From an uncultured Alphaproteobacteria bacterium (GTDB lineage: Bacteria > Pseudomonadota > Alphaproteobacteria > HIMB59 > GCA-002718135), in the NCBI GenBank assembly GCA_902553005.1, contig CACDIK010000002.1, positions 26,192-90,191 on the forward strand: a stretch of DNA of 64,000 bases, given 5' to 3'. This document shows positions 31,491-41,575 of the stretch, one piece after another (within the stretch, counting starts at the first letter, position 1; each line of letters starts with the position of its first letter). The notes beneath the pieces were generated by a model, which worked only from the letters and a program-made list of their open reading frames with translations, searched no databases and was not told the DNA's origin. A program made the position numbers and the translations under genes.

Positions 31491-31496
31491 GTGAAA
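31485..31496. promoter_or_regulatory. parS: parS-like ParB-binding site (TTTCACGTGAAA)
   Basis: Perfect 12-bp core palindrome; 12/16 to TGTTTCACGTGAAACA. Confidence 0.7.
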
Positions 31497-32783
31497 TTAC
31501 TTACCAATACAAAAATCACTAAATATTATATCTAAAATTTTCTCAATATCAAACTTTTGATTAATTCCATCAATATACATAATTGATCTTCTAACATTTT
31601 CAGCAGCAATATCTATTTCTTTTAAATCTAAACTTTTAAGCAATACAAGGGATTTCTTTAGGCTTTCCATATGTCTTTCACGTGAAAAGACCGGTCCAGA
31701 AATTGGTTTTTTCTTTAATTTAGAAGATATGGTTTTAATAAGAGGCTCAATCCCGTAACCAGATACTGATGAAATGCTATGCACCCCGCTAATTTTCTTT
31801 TTATTAGTATCATATTTTGATTTAACAAATATTTTTGATTTGATTTTACTGTAGTTTTTCTTTTCATTGTTTTTGAGAAAAACTATATTTAAATCAGATT
31901 TTTCAGCACTTTCTAAGGATCTTTCAATGCCTATTTTTTCAATTAAATTCTTATGTTTTCTTATTCCAGCTGTATCAATAAATATGTATTTATCCCCTTG
32001 TATATCAAGCGTGGAGCTTACTAAATCTGTTGTAGTTCCTGGTATACTAGTAACTATAGAAACTTCCTTGTTGTTAATATAATTAATAAAGGAAGACTTT
32101 CCTGTGTTTGGCTTTCCAATAATAGTTACTGTAAAACCGTTATGAATTTGTCTAGATAAAGCTGATCTTTCGATAATATTTTCAATTTGTTTATATATGT
32201 TCTTATTTTGTTCTCTTATGCTTTTATATATTTCTTTAGGAAGGTCTTCGTCAGCAAAATCAATTATGGCTTCTATATCTGCTAGAAGTTTTTTTTGTTT
32301 ATTTGATATTTCATTAACTAATTTATCTAAATTTCCACTTAAATTACCAATGGCTATCCTTCTTTGATTTTCAGTTTCTGCATTAACTAAATCATTAATT
32401 GTTTCAGCTTCTAAAACACTAAGCTTATCATTGATTAGAGCTCTTTTGGTAAACTCTCCAGGCTCAGCAAGCCTGATCTGTTTTTTTAATAGGATTTTAG
32501 TTATTTTGTTAATTACAGAAATACTTCCATGACAAGATATTTCCACCATATCCTCCCCCGTATAGCTTTTTGGTGATTTAAAAAAAGTTGTTAGCGTCTG
32601 ATCTACAACACTCTTTCCGTCCAATAAGTCGTTTAATGTAGCAAAGTTTGTTTTAAATTTTTTTTTAGAAGATATTGATTTAATAATTGTATGAGATCCT
32701 TTTCCCGAAACCCTAAAAACAGCTATACCTGATTTACCTCTTTGAGTAGCAAGGGCAAAAATCGTATCCTTTGAAACTTTCAT
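31497..32783 (-). CDS. mnmE: tRNA modification GTPase MnmE
   Basis: DTIFALATQRGKSGIAVFRVSG; VTIIGKPNTGKSSFIN; C-terminal FCIGK. Confidence 0.97.
   Translation of the reverse strand: MKVSKDTIFALATQRGKSGIAVFRVSGKGSHTIIKSISSKKKFKTNFATLNDLLDGKSVVDQTLTTFFKSPKSYTGEDMVEISCHGSISVINKITKILLKKQIRLAEPGEFTKRALINDKLSVLEAETINDLVNAETENQRRIAIGNLSGNLDKLVNEISNKQKKLLADIEAIIDFADEDLPKEIYKSIREQNKNIYKQIENIIERSALSRQIHNGFTVTIIGKPNTGKSSFINYINNKEVSIVTSIPGTTTDLVSSTLDIQGDKYIFIDTAGIRKHKNLIEKIGIERSLESAEKSDLNIVFLKNNEKKNYSKIKSKIFVKSKYDTNKKKISGVHSISSVSGYGIEPLIKTISSKLKKKPISGPVFSRERHMESLKKSLVLLKSLDLKEIDIAAENVRRSIMYIDGINQKFDIEKILDIIFSDFCIGK
31674..31689. promoter_or_regulatory. parS: parS-like ParB-binding site (TCTTTCACGTGAAAAG)
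   Basis: 13/16 to TGTTTCACGTGAAACA; inside mnmE. Confidence 0.7.
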
Positions 32784-32888
32784 TTTTTGGGAATTAAACC
32801 CAAGATGATGTTATGTAAATAAGAAAAATATTAGCCATTAAGTTGCTCAATTGTTGTTTTAAATAATAAATGGTTTATTTTAATTTAT

Positions 32889-34175
32889 GTGAGAAAAATT
32901 TTAATTATAACTTTCCTATTTTTTTCCCAAAAAGCATACGCAGATTTGAAAATCAATTATCCTTATCAAGTTTTTATACAATCTGATGAATTGATTAATA
33001 ATATAAAATTTTATCAATCTTCAAAATATCCATTTATATGTAATCAAGATGATGATGATTTCGATAATGATGTGGTCTCAATTAAAAACACAGCGTTTAA
33101 AGAATCATTAAAGCTGTCTTTTAACAAAACGTTTACTGATTGGGATACCATGGATGAATTTTCATCAAAAATGGTAGAGTTTTCGTTGGCAACCTGCAAG
33201 ACAATGTTGTTTGGGTCTGATGCAGAAAAAGAAGAATTATTAAACTTTATAATTGAAATTTCAAAACTAGAAAAATTTTATTCAATTACTCCTGAGTGGG
33301 TTATGGATCATAGTGGGCCATTTTGGTTTGCAAGACACGTTCCTCCTGTTTTATTTGCCTGGAGCTATGTAAGGGATATGGCTGATGAAAAAGAACAAAG
33401 GCAAATTAATGAATGGGTTGAGGGTTTATACAACAAACTAATTGTTGATGATAATTGCCTAGAATGGAGGGCAGGTTCCTGTTTTGCCAACCATGCTTAC
33501 AATGTTCGTAATGCATTAATAGCTATGTCAATAATGCTAAATGATGAAGAAAAGTTTAATCATAATGTAGATGCTTTTTTTAAAGTATTAGAATTAAATA
33601 TTAGAAAAGACGGTCTTTTAGAGAATGAATTAAGAAGAGGGCATTGTAGTTCTCATTATCATATGTTTGCTTTTAGTGCGATCTTTGGCATTTTACAAAA
33701 TCTGAAAACCCAGGGGTATGACTACTACAACAAAGAGCTGTACAATGGTTTTGAAATTAAAGATATACTGGATGTAGCAATAAATAAATTTCTTATTTAT
33801 CCAAAAAAATATTTATCTACTGTCAAAGATCCTTATGCAATAACAACATGTCCTACAAAAGGTCAAGAATTTGTATATGAGTTTGAGCAAACAGATTTTT
33901 TTGCTACTGCTCACTATGGTTTTGTGTCTTTATTTCAGAGTAATGTTGAGGATTCAGAAAAAATTGATTTTTCAAATATAAAAAAATTACAAATCACATG
34001 GGATAAAAAAGTTGGTAACGACCCAAAGTATTTTTATGAAGATTATAACGAAAATGGAAAAGAAGACTCGTTATATTACAATGTCTATGATGTTACAAAA
34101 GGTATGTATTATCACTCTTGGGGAAACGCAGTGTATGGTGGTAACCCAATATTACTTTCTAAAATAAATTTTTAA
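32889..34175 (+). CDS. Secreted alginate-lyase-like (PL5-type) protein
   Basis: Signal peptide; NHAYNVRNALIAMSI and ELRRGHCSSHYHMFAFSAIFGIL resemble the alginate lyase fold. Confidence 0.6.
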   Translation: MRKILIITFLFFSQKAYADLKINYPYQVFIQSDELINNIKFYQSSKYPFICNQDDDDFDNDVVSIKNTAFKESLKLSFNKTFTDWDTMDEFSSKMVEFSLATCKTMLFGSDAEKEELLNFIIEISKLEKFYSITPEWVMDHSGPFWFARHVPPVLFAWSYVRDMADEKEQRQINEWVEGLYNKLIVDDNCLEWRAGSCFANHAYNVRNALIAMSIMLNDEEKFNHNVDAFFKVLELNIRKDGLLENELRRGHCSSHYHMFAFSAIFGILQNLKTQGYDYYNKELYNGFEIKDILDVAINKFLIYPKKYLSTVKDPYAITTCPTKGQEFVYEFEQTDFFATAHYGFVSLFQSNVEDSEKIDFSNIKKLQITWDKKVGNDPKYFYEDYNENGKEDSLYYNVYDVTKGMYYHSWGNAVYGGNPILLSKINF

Positions 34176-34182
34176 TATTAAT

Positions 34183-35622
34183 TTATTCTAACCAATCAAC
34201 CCACTTATTAACCTGTTCTGGTTTTAAAATATCAAACCGCATGTTTCCTTTGTTAAGGAGAAAAATATTTGCGCTCCTTGTGTCTTGAACCATTGCCGAA
34301 CACATCGCGTCCATCAAGCCGTCACTATTAACATCAATAAGAATGCTTTTGTTGCAGTAGGTGTTCCAAGGGTGTGAGTGCTCATCTTTAACCATCGAGC
34401 CCCATTCCTTTGGATCTTGCCATTCATCAAGTGGTTTTAAATGGATGTTGTTATCAGAAAGCTCTAACTTTCCATTTATATTTTCATAAACAACCCAAGA
34501 GGATGCCGAATAAAAAGGACCAACAACGGAGCTTATAATATCAACGTCTCCATCGTTATCAAAATCAAAAGAGGTCATTTCTGCAACAGTTGAAAAAATA
34601 AAATTGCCGTCTTTTGCAGGTTTTAGCTTTTGGGCAATCTTAAATTTTCCCGTTCCATCACCGTGCATTAATATTGTTTTTTGTACAGATTTATCAGACC
34701 ATTTTTGAGGGGAGTATTTGGCATATTTAGGATTATAAAAATCGTGTGATGATATGATATCTAGAAAACCATCGTTATTAAAATCACCTGTTGTTATAGA
34801 ATGACCACCATGTTTAGTGCATAAAACTGCGTTGAAGTTTCCTTCTCCATCATTAAAGTGGCATACTGTGCCTTTAAATTCAGAAGTAATAACATCAACA
34901 TCACCATCATTATCTATGTCTCCAGCATCTGACCCATGAGAAAACCCTAGATAAAGATCGTGTTCTTTGTCTGTTAAATAACCTGTATGTTTTGATTTTA
35001 CCCAGCTAAAAGATTTTTCAGAAATAAGAACATGGTTTGGGCTTTCATAACTGAAATTTCCATCTATTAATTGAACTGAGGCGTTTGGATGGAATATATC
35101 ATCTATATTATCTCCGTTGAAATCATCGACGATCATTCTTTGAAGAGAGCTTGCATAACCAGCCTCGTTTGATCCATTATACTTAAAGAAATTAGGGTTT
35201 TTTATTTTGTTGAATGTAAAACCGCTTGTTATTAGATATGGTAGAACAGGGTTATAAAGTGCGTTTCCATTGGCACAACCTTGTCTTCCTTCTGACTGAG
35301 TAAAGTTTCCTGTTGTGCCGCCGGTACCACACCTGTGTCCTGCACCAAAACCAAGATAGTCTAGTTTATTATCTCCATTCCAATCACCAAAAGCTGATCC
35401 AGATTTATAAAAAATTCCTTTGTCCGAGTTGATATTTTTTTTAAACCATGAGTTGCTGGGTAAAACATACTTTCCGTTTTGGTTTTTAAGTGTTTCGTCT
35501 ATAAAATGTCCTGAAAGGGTAATACCTAGTTTACTAGCACTTTCTCTAAATTCATTTGCTTGAACGTTTGAGAAAAAAAATAGAGTTAAAAAGAGAAATG
35601 TTAATAATTTTTTAGGAAACAC
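34183..35622 (-). CDS. Secreted FG-GAP/VCBS-repeat protein
   Basis: Signal peptide; repeated D-x-D/N-x-D-G Ca-binding loops (DWNGDNKLDYLG, DFNGDNIDDIFH, DIDNDGDVDVIT, DFNNDGFLDIIS, DFDNDGDVDIIS). Confidence 0.82.
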   Translation of the reverse strand: MFPKKLLTFLFLTLFFFSNVQANEFRESASKLGITLSGHFIDETLKNQNGKYVLPSNSWFKKNINSDKGIFYKSGSAFGDWNGDNKLDYLGFGAGHRCGTGGTTGNFTQSEGRQGCANGNALYNPVLPYLITSGFTFNKIKNPNFFKYNGSNEAGYASSLQRMIVDDFNGDNIDDIFHPNASVQLIDGNFSYESPNHVLISEKSFSWVKSKHTGYLTDKEHDLYLGFSHGSDAGDIDNDGDVDVITSEFKGTVCHFNDGEGNFNAVLCTKHGGHSITTGDFNNDGFLDIISSHDFYNPKYAKYSPQKWSDKSVQKTILMHGDGTGKFKIAQKLKPAKDGNFIFSTVAEMTSFDFDNDGDVDIISSVVGPFYSASSWVVYENINGKLELSDNNIHLKPLDEWQDPKEWGSMVKDEHSHPWNTYCNKSILIDVNSDGLMDAMCSAMVQDTRSANIFLLNKGNMRFDILKPEQVNKWVDWLE

Positions 35623-35671
35623 AATTTTTTTTTATTGGAAAAAAATAGAAAAAAAAAGAGAATTTTTAAAT

Positions 35672-36928
35672 TTATTTTGTTCCCATGCTTTGGAAGAACT
35701 CACTATTGGTTTTTGTATTTTTCATTTTATCTAACAAGAACTCCATCGCTTCTGTACTTCCCATTGGGGCTAGTATTTTTCTTAAAATAAAGATTTTTCC
35801 AAGCTCGTCTTTATCAAGTAATAGTTCTTCTTTTCTTGTTCCTGACTTACCAATATCAAAAGCTGGATAAGTTCTTTTTTGACTAAGTTTTCTATCTAGA
35901 ACCATTTCACTATTACCAGTACCTTTAAATTCTTCAAATATAACTTCATCCATTCTGCTTCCTGTATCTATTAAAGCAGTGGCAATAATTGTAAGTGATC
36001 CACCTTTTTCTACGTTCCTTGCAGCTCCAAAAAATCTTTTTGGTCTTTGTAATGCATTGGCATCAACACCACCTGTTAATACTTTTCCACTAGATGGAAC
36101 AACAGTGTTGTAAGCTCTTCCAAGCCTAGTGATTGAATCAAGAAGGATTACAACATCATGTTTATATTCAACTAGTCTTTTAGCTTTTTCAATTACCATT
36201 TCAGCAACCTGAACGTGACGAGATGCAGGCTCATCAAAGGTTGAACTAATTACCTCACCCTTAACTGATCTTTGCATATCAGTAACTTCTTCTGGTCTTT
36301 CATCAATTAACAAAACAATCAGTTTAGCGTCTGGACTATTAGCAGTAATAGCATTAGCAATTTTTTGCATAATTATTGTTTTACCAGTGAAAGGTTGTGC
36401 TACGATTAATTGTCTTTGTCCTTTTCCAAGAGGGGCAATAATATCAATTATTCTTTCTGTATTATCTGGCATAGGTTTTTCTTGCTCAAGTTTGAACCTT
36501 GCTTCAGGATACAACGGTGTTAAATCTTCAAAGTTAACCCTGTTCTTAACTAAATCAGTTTCTTGACCATTTATTTTGTTAATTTTAGTTATGGCAAAAT
36601 ATCTTTCTCCTTGCTTTGGAGATCTTATTTCACCTTCAACGCTGTCACCTGTTCTTAAGCTAAATTTTTTAATTTGAGATGGAGAAATATAAATATCATC
36701 TGGCCCTGGAAGATAGTTTGATTCTGAAGACCTTAAAAAGCCGAAACCATCTTGCATAATTTCAATAACCCCTAAACCAGTAATAATTTCACCTTCTTCA
36801 GCAATTGTTTTTAGAATTGCAAACATCAAATCTTGTTTTCTAAGAGAAGAAGGGTTTTCTATACCAAGCTTATCTGCTTGTTTTAAAAGCTCTTGGGGTT
36901 CTTTTCCTTTTAATTCCTGTAAATTCAT
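35672..36928 (-). CDS. rho: Transcription termination factor Rho
   Basis: [58 protein letters not shown]. Confidence 0.97.
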   Translation of the reverse strand: MNLQELKGKEPQELLKQADKLGIENPSSLRKQDLMFAILKTIAEEGEIITGLGVIEIMQDGFGFLRSSESNYLPGPDDIYISPSQIKKFSLRTGDSVEGEIRSPKQGERYFAITKINKINGQETDLVKNRVNFEDLTPLYPEARFKLEQEKPMPDNTERIIDIIAPLGKGQRQLIVAQPFTGKTIIMQKIANAITANSPDAKLIVLLIDERPEEVTDMQRSVKGEVISSTFDEPASRHVQVAEMVIEKAKRLVEYKHDVVILLDSITRLGRAYNTVVPSSGKVLTGGVDANALQRPKRFFGAARNVEKGGSLTIIATALIDTGSRMDEVIFEEFKGTGNSEMVLDRKLSQKRTYPAFDIGKSGTRKEELLLDKDELGKIFILRKILAPMGSTEAMEFLLDKMKNTKTNSEFFQSMGTK

Positions 36929-37349
36929 AATGTTGTTGGGGTAGTTTAGAAATGAAATATTTTAATAATCAAAATTGAAGTTAATGTCAAAATAATAATA
37001 AATATATAATTTATATATTTAATTGTAGTATTAGTTGTAAGGTTAAAAAGCTTAATTACTGCTTTATTATTACACCATTCTTTATTTACCAACATATGAA
37101 TAACAAACCTAACAAATATGTTAATTTAAAGAATTTTGAAAAAAATTATTATTTTTAAATAATTTGCGATACAATAAATCTATAATAACTTGTTATTAAT
37201 TTTGTATAATAAATATATTAACAACCACCCTATAATATTTAGACAAGTTATTAAGTTGTTAACAACACATTTTTAAAACAAAAGAACTATTTCTTAAATT
37301 CAAATTATATTTAATAGTGTTTATAACTATAATTTTTATTAACACATTT
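36929..37349. other. oriC: Candidate chromosomal replication origin (oriC)
   Basis: ~420-bp very AT-rich intergenic region between divergent rho and maf-aroE-coaE-dnaQ; IRs at 37183-37193/37243-37253 and GTTGTTAACAAC; near parAB-mnmG-mnmE. Confidence 0.6.
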
Positions 37350-37940
37350 ATGCACCAAAAATTTATACTAGCTAGTTCAAGCAAATCTAGATACAAAATA
37401 TTAAAAAACGCAGGATTAAACTTCACACAAAAAAAACCAAATTGCAACGAAGAGGATATTAAAAAAACTATTAATAGAAAAACAAAACCTGAGATTTTTG
37501 CAAAAAAACTTTCTTATGAAAAAGCAAGAAGTGTAAGTATAAAAAAATTGTATGCTAATAAGATTGTTTTGGGCTGTGATACAGTCATTTATCACAATGG
37601 AAAAATTTTAGATAAAGTAAACTCTATTGATAAGGCCAAAAAAAAAATCAAGTCTTTATCAGGAAAGGAACACCTAATAGTATCAGGTCTAACTATTTGT
37701 TTGAACGGCTACAAGATTTGGGAAAATTACGAAAAAACTCATGTTAAAATAAGAAAACTTAATAACAATGAAATAAATACATATCTAAAAAAAACAGGCA
37801 AACAAATACTAAGCTCCGTAGGGTGTTATCAAATAGAAAGTTTAGGACCAAATATTATTGAGAGCATAAAGGGGGATTATTTTAATGTTATGGGATTACC
37901 TTTATTTAATTTACTAGATTATTTATATTCAAAAAAATGA
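37350..37940 (+). CDS. maf: Maf-family nucleotide pyrophosphatase
   Basis: FILASSSKSRYKILKNAGL; VLGCDTVI; GCYQIESLG; GDYFNVMGLPLF. Confidence 0.92.
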   Translation: MHQKFILASSSKSRYKILKNAGLNFTQKKPNCNEEDIKKTINRKTKPEIFAKKLSYEKARSVSIKKLYANKIVLGCDTVIYHNGKILDKVNSIDKAKKKIKSLSGKEHLIVSGLTICLNGYKIWENYEKTHVKIRKLNNNEINTYLKKTGKQILSSVGCYQIESLGPNIIESIKGDYFNVMGLPLFNLLDYLYSKK

Positions 37941-38722
37941 AAAAACTTTACGTAGTTGGGAACAAAGCATCTAAAAGTCTTTCACCAACAATATTTAACT
38001 ATTGGTTTAAAAAATATAACATTAAAGCAAGATACGGGTATTTAGAGCTTACAGAAAAAAACTTTCATAATAAAATAAAAGATGTTTTGGAAAAAAAAGA
38101 TACGCTTGGTTTAAATGTTACCATTCCATTTAAAAACAAAATTATAAAACATCTTGGCAAAATAGACGCTCATGCAAAAAAAATTGGTGCAGTAAATTGT
38201 GTAACAAATAAAAAAACTATAAGTGGAACGAATACTGATTGGACAGGGTATTACAAAACCCTACCAAACATAAAAAAAACTAAAAATAGAAAAGTTATTA
38301 TTTTGGGTTATGGAGGCGCATCACACGCTATTCACTATGTTTTAAAGAAGAGGGGTTTTAAGGATATTTTAATTTTCAATAGATCTAAGAAAAAAATTAA
38401 ATATTCAAAAAACACTGAGTATACAAAAAAATATAGTGATCTTCAAACACACCTTGAAGGAGTTTTTTTAATAATTAATACTACACCAATAAACCCTGTG
38501 TTGAAAAAACACTTAAAACTTATTACCAAATCCACAATTGTAAGCGACATTGTTTACAGCCCAAAAAAAACTTCGTTTCTCAAACAGTTTCCGAAGAATA
38601 AAAAAATTTATGGAATATCAATGTTGATAGAACAGGCCAAACCGTGTTTTAAGATGTGGTTTGGTAAAAACCCATCTGTAGATGCAAAAATGCTTAAGGC
38701 TATTTATAAAAAAATTAAATGA
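37937..38722 (+). CDS. aroE: Shikimate dehydrogenase
   Basis: GNKASKSLSPTIFNYWF; GLNVTIPFKNK; GAVNCVTNKKTISGTNTDWTGY. Confidence 0.95.
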   Translation: MKKLYVVGNKASKSLSPTIFNYWFKKYNIKARYGYLELTEKNFHNKIKDVLEKKDTLGLNVTIPFKNKIIKHLGKIDAHAKKIGAVNCVTNKKTISGTNTDWTGYYKTLPNIKKTKNRKVIILGYGGASHAIHYVLKKRGFKDILIFNRSKKKIKYSKNTEYTKKYSDLQTHLEGVFLIINTTPINPVLKKHLKLITKSTIVSDIVYSPKKTSFLKQFPKNKKIYGISMLIEQAKPCFKMWFGKNPSVDAKMLKAIYKKIK

Positions 38723-39309
38723 CAAAAACCATAGCAATAACAGGTGGCATAGGGTCAGGTAAATCAACCTTTTGTAGTAAATTAAAAGAAAAAGGATTTA
38801 AAATTCACAGCTCAGATGAGCAGGTGGCTAAAATATATAAAAACCCTGAAAAAAAATTTCTTACTTATTTACACACCATAGGGTTATCTAAGTCTATTTC
38901 AAAAAAAAACATAGATAAAAAAATTATATCAAAGATTATTTTTGAAAACAAACAGATAAGAAAAAAGCTTGAGTTATACATATTTAAAATAGTTAGAAAA
39001 AAGAGGTCTGATTTTATAAAAAAAGAAAAAAGAAAAAAAACAAGATTAATATTTATTGATATACCATTATTATTTGAAAACAATTTAGAGAAACAGTTCA
39101 GCATAGTAATATCAATAATAGCCTCCAAACCAGTAAGGCTAAAAAGATTAAAAAAAACAAGAAAAATGAGTGAAAACCAATTTAAGAATATAATCCGATC
39201 TCAAACATCAGACATTATAAGAAAAAAGAAATCTGATTATGTTATTTATAACAACTCGACATTAAAGGATTATAAAATTAAGATTAATAAGCTAATAAGT
39301 AAACTTTAG
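38719..39309 (+). CDS. coaE: Dephospho-CoA kinase
   Basis: IAITGGIGSGKSTFCSKLKEKGF; FIDIPLLFENNLE. Confidence 0.94.
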   Translation: MTKTIAITGGIGSGKSTFCSKLKEKGFKIHSSDEQVAKIYKNPEKKFLTYLHTIGLSKSISKKNIDKKIISKIIFENKQIRKKLELYIFKIVRKKRSDFIKKEKRKKTRLIFIDIPLLFENNLEKQFSIVISIIASKPVRLKRLKKTRKMSENQFKNIIRSQTSDIIRKKKSDYVIYNNSTLKDYKIKINKLISKL

Positions 39310-39317
39310 TTAAAACA

Positions 39318-39992
39318 ATGAGAGAAATAGTAATTGATACAGAAACCACGGGCCTTGATTATAAGACTGGTGACAGAATAATAGAAGTTGGTTGTGTGGA
39401 ACTCAAAAATTTTATTCCTACAGGAAACACACTCCAATTTTATTGCAAACCAGACAGAAGTATAAGCGAAGGGGCAAAAAATATCGTAGGTCTTTCAGAT
39501 GATTTTCTTAATCAACAAAAACCATTTGAAGAAAACCATAAAGAGCTCTTAAATTTTTTGAAAAAAGACACATTGATAATTCACAATGCATCATTTGATT
39601 TAGGTTTTATAAATAATGAGCTATCAATCTTAGGATTACCTCATTTAGATAATCCAGTAGTTGATACAGTTTCTCTTGCAAGAGAAGTTCTAAATACAAG
39701 AATAGCTAACCTCGACTATTTGTGTAGAAGATTTAACATTGATTTATCAGATAGATCATTTCACGGAGCCTTACTTGACTCCCAACTTCTAGCCGCAGTT
39801 TATTTAGAGTTAAGAGGAGGTAAGCAATTTTCTATGGAGCTGAATTCAAACATTGATGAAAAAAACACACAAATTACCAACAAAAATGAAACAAAAACCA
39901 AAATAATAGAAGTTAATAAAGAAGATTATCTTGCCCATAAAGAAATGTTAAAAAAACTAAAAAACCCCCTCTGGAAAAAATTTAACTATTAA
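39318..39992 (+). CDS. dnaQ: DNA polymerase III epsilon subunit
   Basis: REIVIDTETTGLDYKTGDRIIEVGCVEL; HNASFDLGFINNEL; HGALLDSQLLAAVY. Confidence 0.95.
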   Translation: MREIVIDTETTGLDYKTGDRIIEVGCVELKNFIPTGNTLQFYCKPDRSISEGAKNIVGLSDDFLNQQKPFEENHKELLNFLKKDTLIIHNASFDLGFINNELSILGLPHLDNPVVDTVSLAREVLNTRIANLDYLCRRFNIDLSDRSFHGALLDSQLLAAVYLELRGGKQFSMELNSNIDEKNTQITNKNETKTKIIEVNKEDYLAHKEMLKKLKNPLWKKFNY

Positions 39993-40022
39993 TATTTAAA
40001 AAAGTTATTATATTAAAATCAA

Positions 40023-40604
40023 ATGATTTACGGCGACCTTCAATTTTTTGATATTCTAATTTTTGCAGCTATTGCTGGTTTTATTATTTATAGATTGAGG
40101 AGTGTTCTAGGGAAAAGAACAGGGTTTCAAAAAAATATTTCAGAACCAAAACCTCAAGAAACCAAAAAACAAGAAGATATTCAAAAAATACCATCACTAA
40201 TGGATAATGAGACAAAGCTTGAGGCTGTATATAAAAAAGTAAATAATTTTAATCACAGAGAGTTTCTTGAAGGTGCCAAGAAAGCCTTTGAAATCATAAT
40301 TTCATCTTTCAACAATGGAGATAAAAAAACACTGAAAAATCTTGTGTCTAAAGATGTTTATTCTGCTTTTGAAAAAGCGATTGATGAAAAAACAAACAAT
40401 CCAGAATCACAATTTTATTCACTTATTGTAGAGGGTATCGCAGATGCGAAAGTAGAAAAGGACACAATATCAATATCGGTCAATTTTATTAGTGAACAGA
40501 TGTTAAATAATGATGAGGGTTCTATTGTTAAAAATAAAGACACCTGGACTTTTGAAAAACCAGTAAACTCTACTAGTCCTATATGGATATTAACGCAAAC
40601 TTAA
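40023..40604 (+). CDS. Tim44-like (TimA-type) membrane-anchored protein
   Basis: N-terminal TM segment FFDILIFAAIAGFIIYRLRSVLGKRTG; Tim44-like C-terminal domain. Confidence 0.85.
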   Translation: MIYGDLQFFDILIFAAIAGFIIYRLRSVLGKRTGFQKNISEPKPQETKKQEDIQKIPSLMDNETKLEAVYKKVNNFNHREFLEGAKKAFEIIISSFNNGDKKTLKNLVSKDVYSAFEKAIDEKTNNPESQFYSLIVEGIADAKVEKDTISISVNFISEQMLNNDEGSIVKNKDTWTFEKPVNSTSPIWILTQT

Positions 40605-40607
40605 TAT

Positions 40608-41036
40608 TTGTCTTTTAAAGAACTCAAAGACCGAATTAAAAAAAACGAGGGTTATTCTGACAAGCCTTATCAAGATCAATTAGGGTTTTATACTATTGGT
40701 TATGGTCATCTTATTACAGAAAAAGATAATAAATATTACATTAAAAAATTTAAAAAAAAATATTTTGAAGAATTGTTTGAGATAGACTTTAATAAAGCAC
40801 ACGAACAATACAAAAAAAAATTTTTTAAAAAAGGCCACACAACTTCAGAGGAGGAGTTATTAATAGAAATGATTTTTCAACTTGGAGCAAAAGGTGTCTC
40901 TAAATTTAAGAAAATGCTCTATTTTCTAAACAAAAAACAAAAATTCATGGCATCACTAGAGATGTTAGACAGTTTGTGGTATTTGCAAACACCGGAAAGA
41001 GTAAAGAATTTAATAAAAAACTATACAAAAAAATAA
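40608..41036 (+). CDS. T4-type phage-like lysozyme (GH24)
   Basis: KNEGYSDKPYQDQLGFYTIGYGH matches the GH24 E-x8-D-x5-T catalytic layout. Confidence 0.78.
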   Translation: MSFKELKDRIKKNEGYSDKPYQDQLGFYTIGYGHLITEKDNKYYIKKFKKKYFEELFEIDFNKAHEQYKKKFFKKGHTTSEEELLIEMIFQLGAKGVSKFKKMLYFLNKKQKFMASLEMLDSLWYLQTPERVKNLIKNYTKK

Positions 41037-41575
41037 TGGATGAAGATTTTTTTCTAAAAAATATGAAAGGTGTAAAACCTTTTAAAAAAGATACCTCTAT
41101 AGTTAAAACGAAAACAACTAATAAAAAAAATGTAAAATTAGATAAAAAAACTAATACTAAAAATACCAGCAAAAAAACAATAACTGAACACAAAGTTAGT
41201 AGCTCAGAGTTTAAATTATCATTTGGTGAGGTTAATAAGGAGCTTAAGAGAGGAAAAATTAATATAGACAGAAGAATTGATCTTCATGGATACGGTTTAC
41301 TCGAAGCGCATGAAAAATTTATAAGTGAGGTGAAAAAAAATTATAACAAGAATAAAAGATGTTTGCTTATAATTACTGGAAAGGGTGTTCATAAAAAAAA
41401 TCAAAATGAGCAAGACACAAACCCTAAACTTTTCTATGGAAAGATTAAAAACTCAATAATAAACTGGATAAACGAAGACAATCTTAAGAAATATATCCTA
41501 ACATATCAAGATGCGGGTTTTGAACATGGGGGTGACGGAGCTCTTTTTGTCTATTTAAGAAAAAAAAAGCTTTAA
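41036..41575 (+). CDS. Smr-domain protein
   Basis: RRIDLHGYGLLEAHEKF; LLIITGKGVHKK; GGDGALFVYLRKKK; start trimmed to TAATG overlap. Confidence 0.88.
   Translation: MDEDFFLKNMKGVKPFKKDTSIVKTKTTNKKNVKLDKKTNTKNTSKKTITEHKVSSSEFKLSFGEVNKELKRGKINIDRRIDLHGYGLLEAHEKFISEVKKNYNKNKRCLLIITGKGVHKKNQNEQDTNPKLFYGKIKNSIINWINEDNLKKYILTYQDAGFEHGGDGALFVYLRKKKL

Noticed and set aside
40976-41575. Upstream-extended Smr ORF start at 40976
   Set aside because: The ATG at 41036 forms a TAATG overlap with the lysozyme stop and is the more plausible start.
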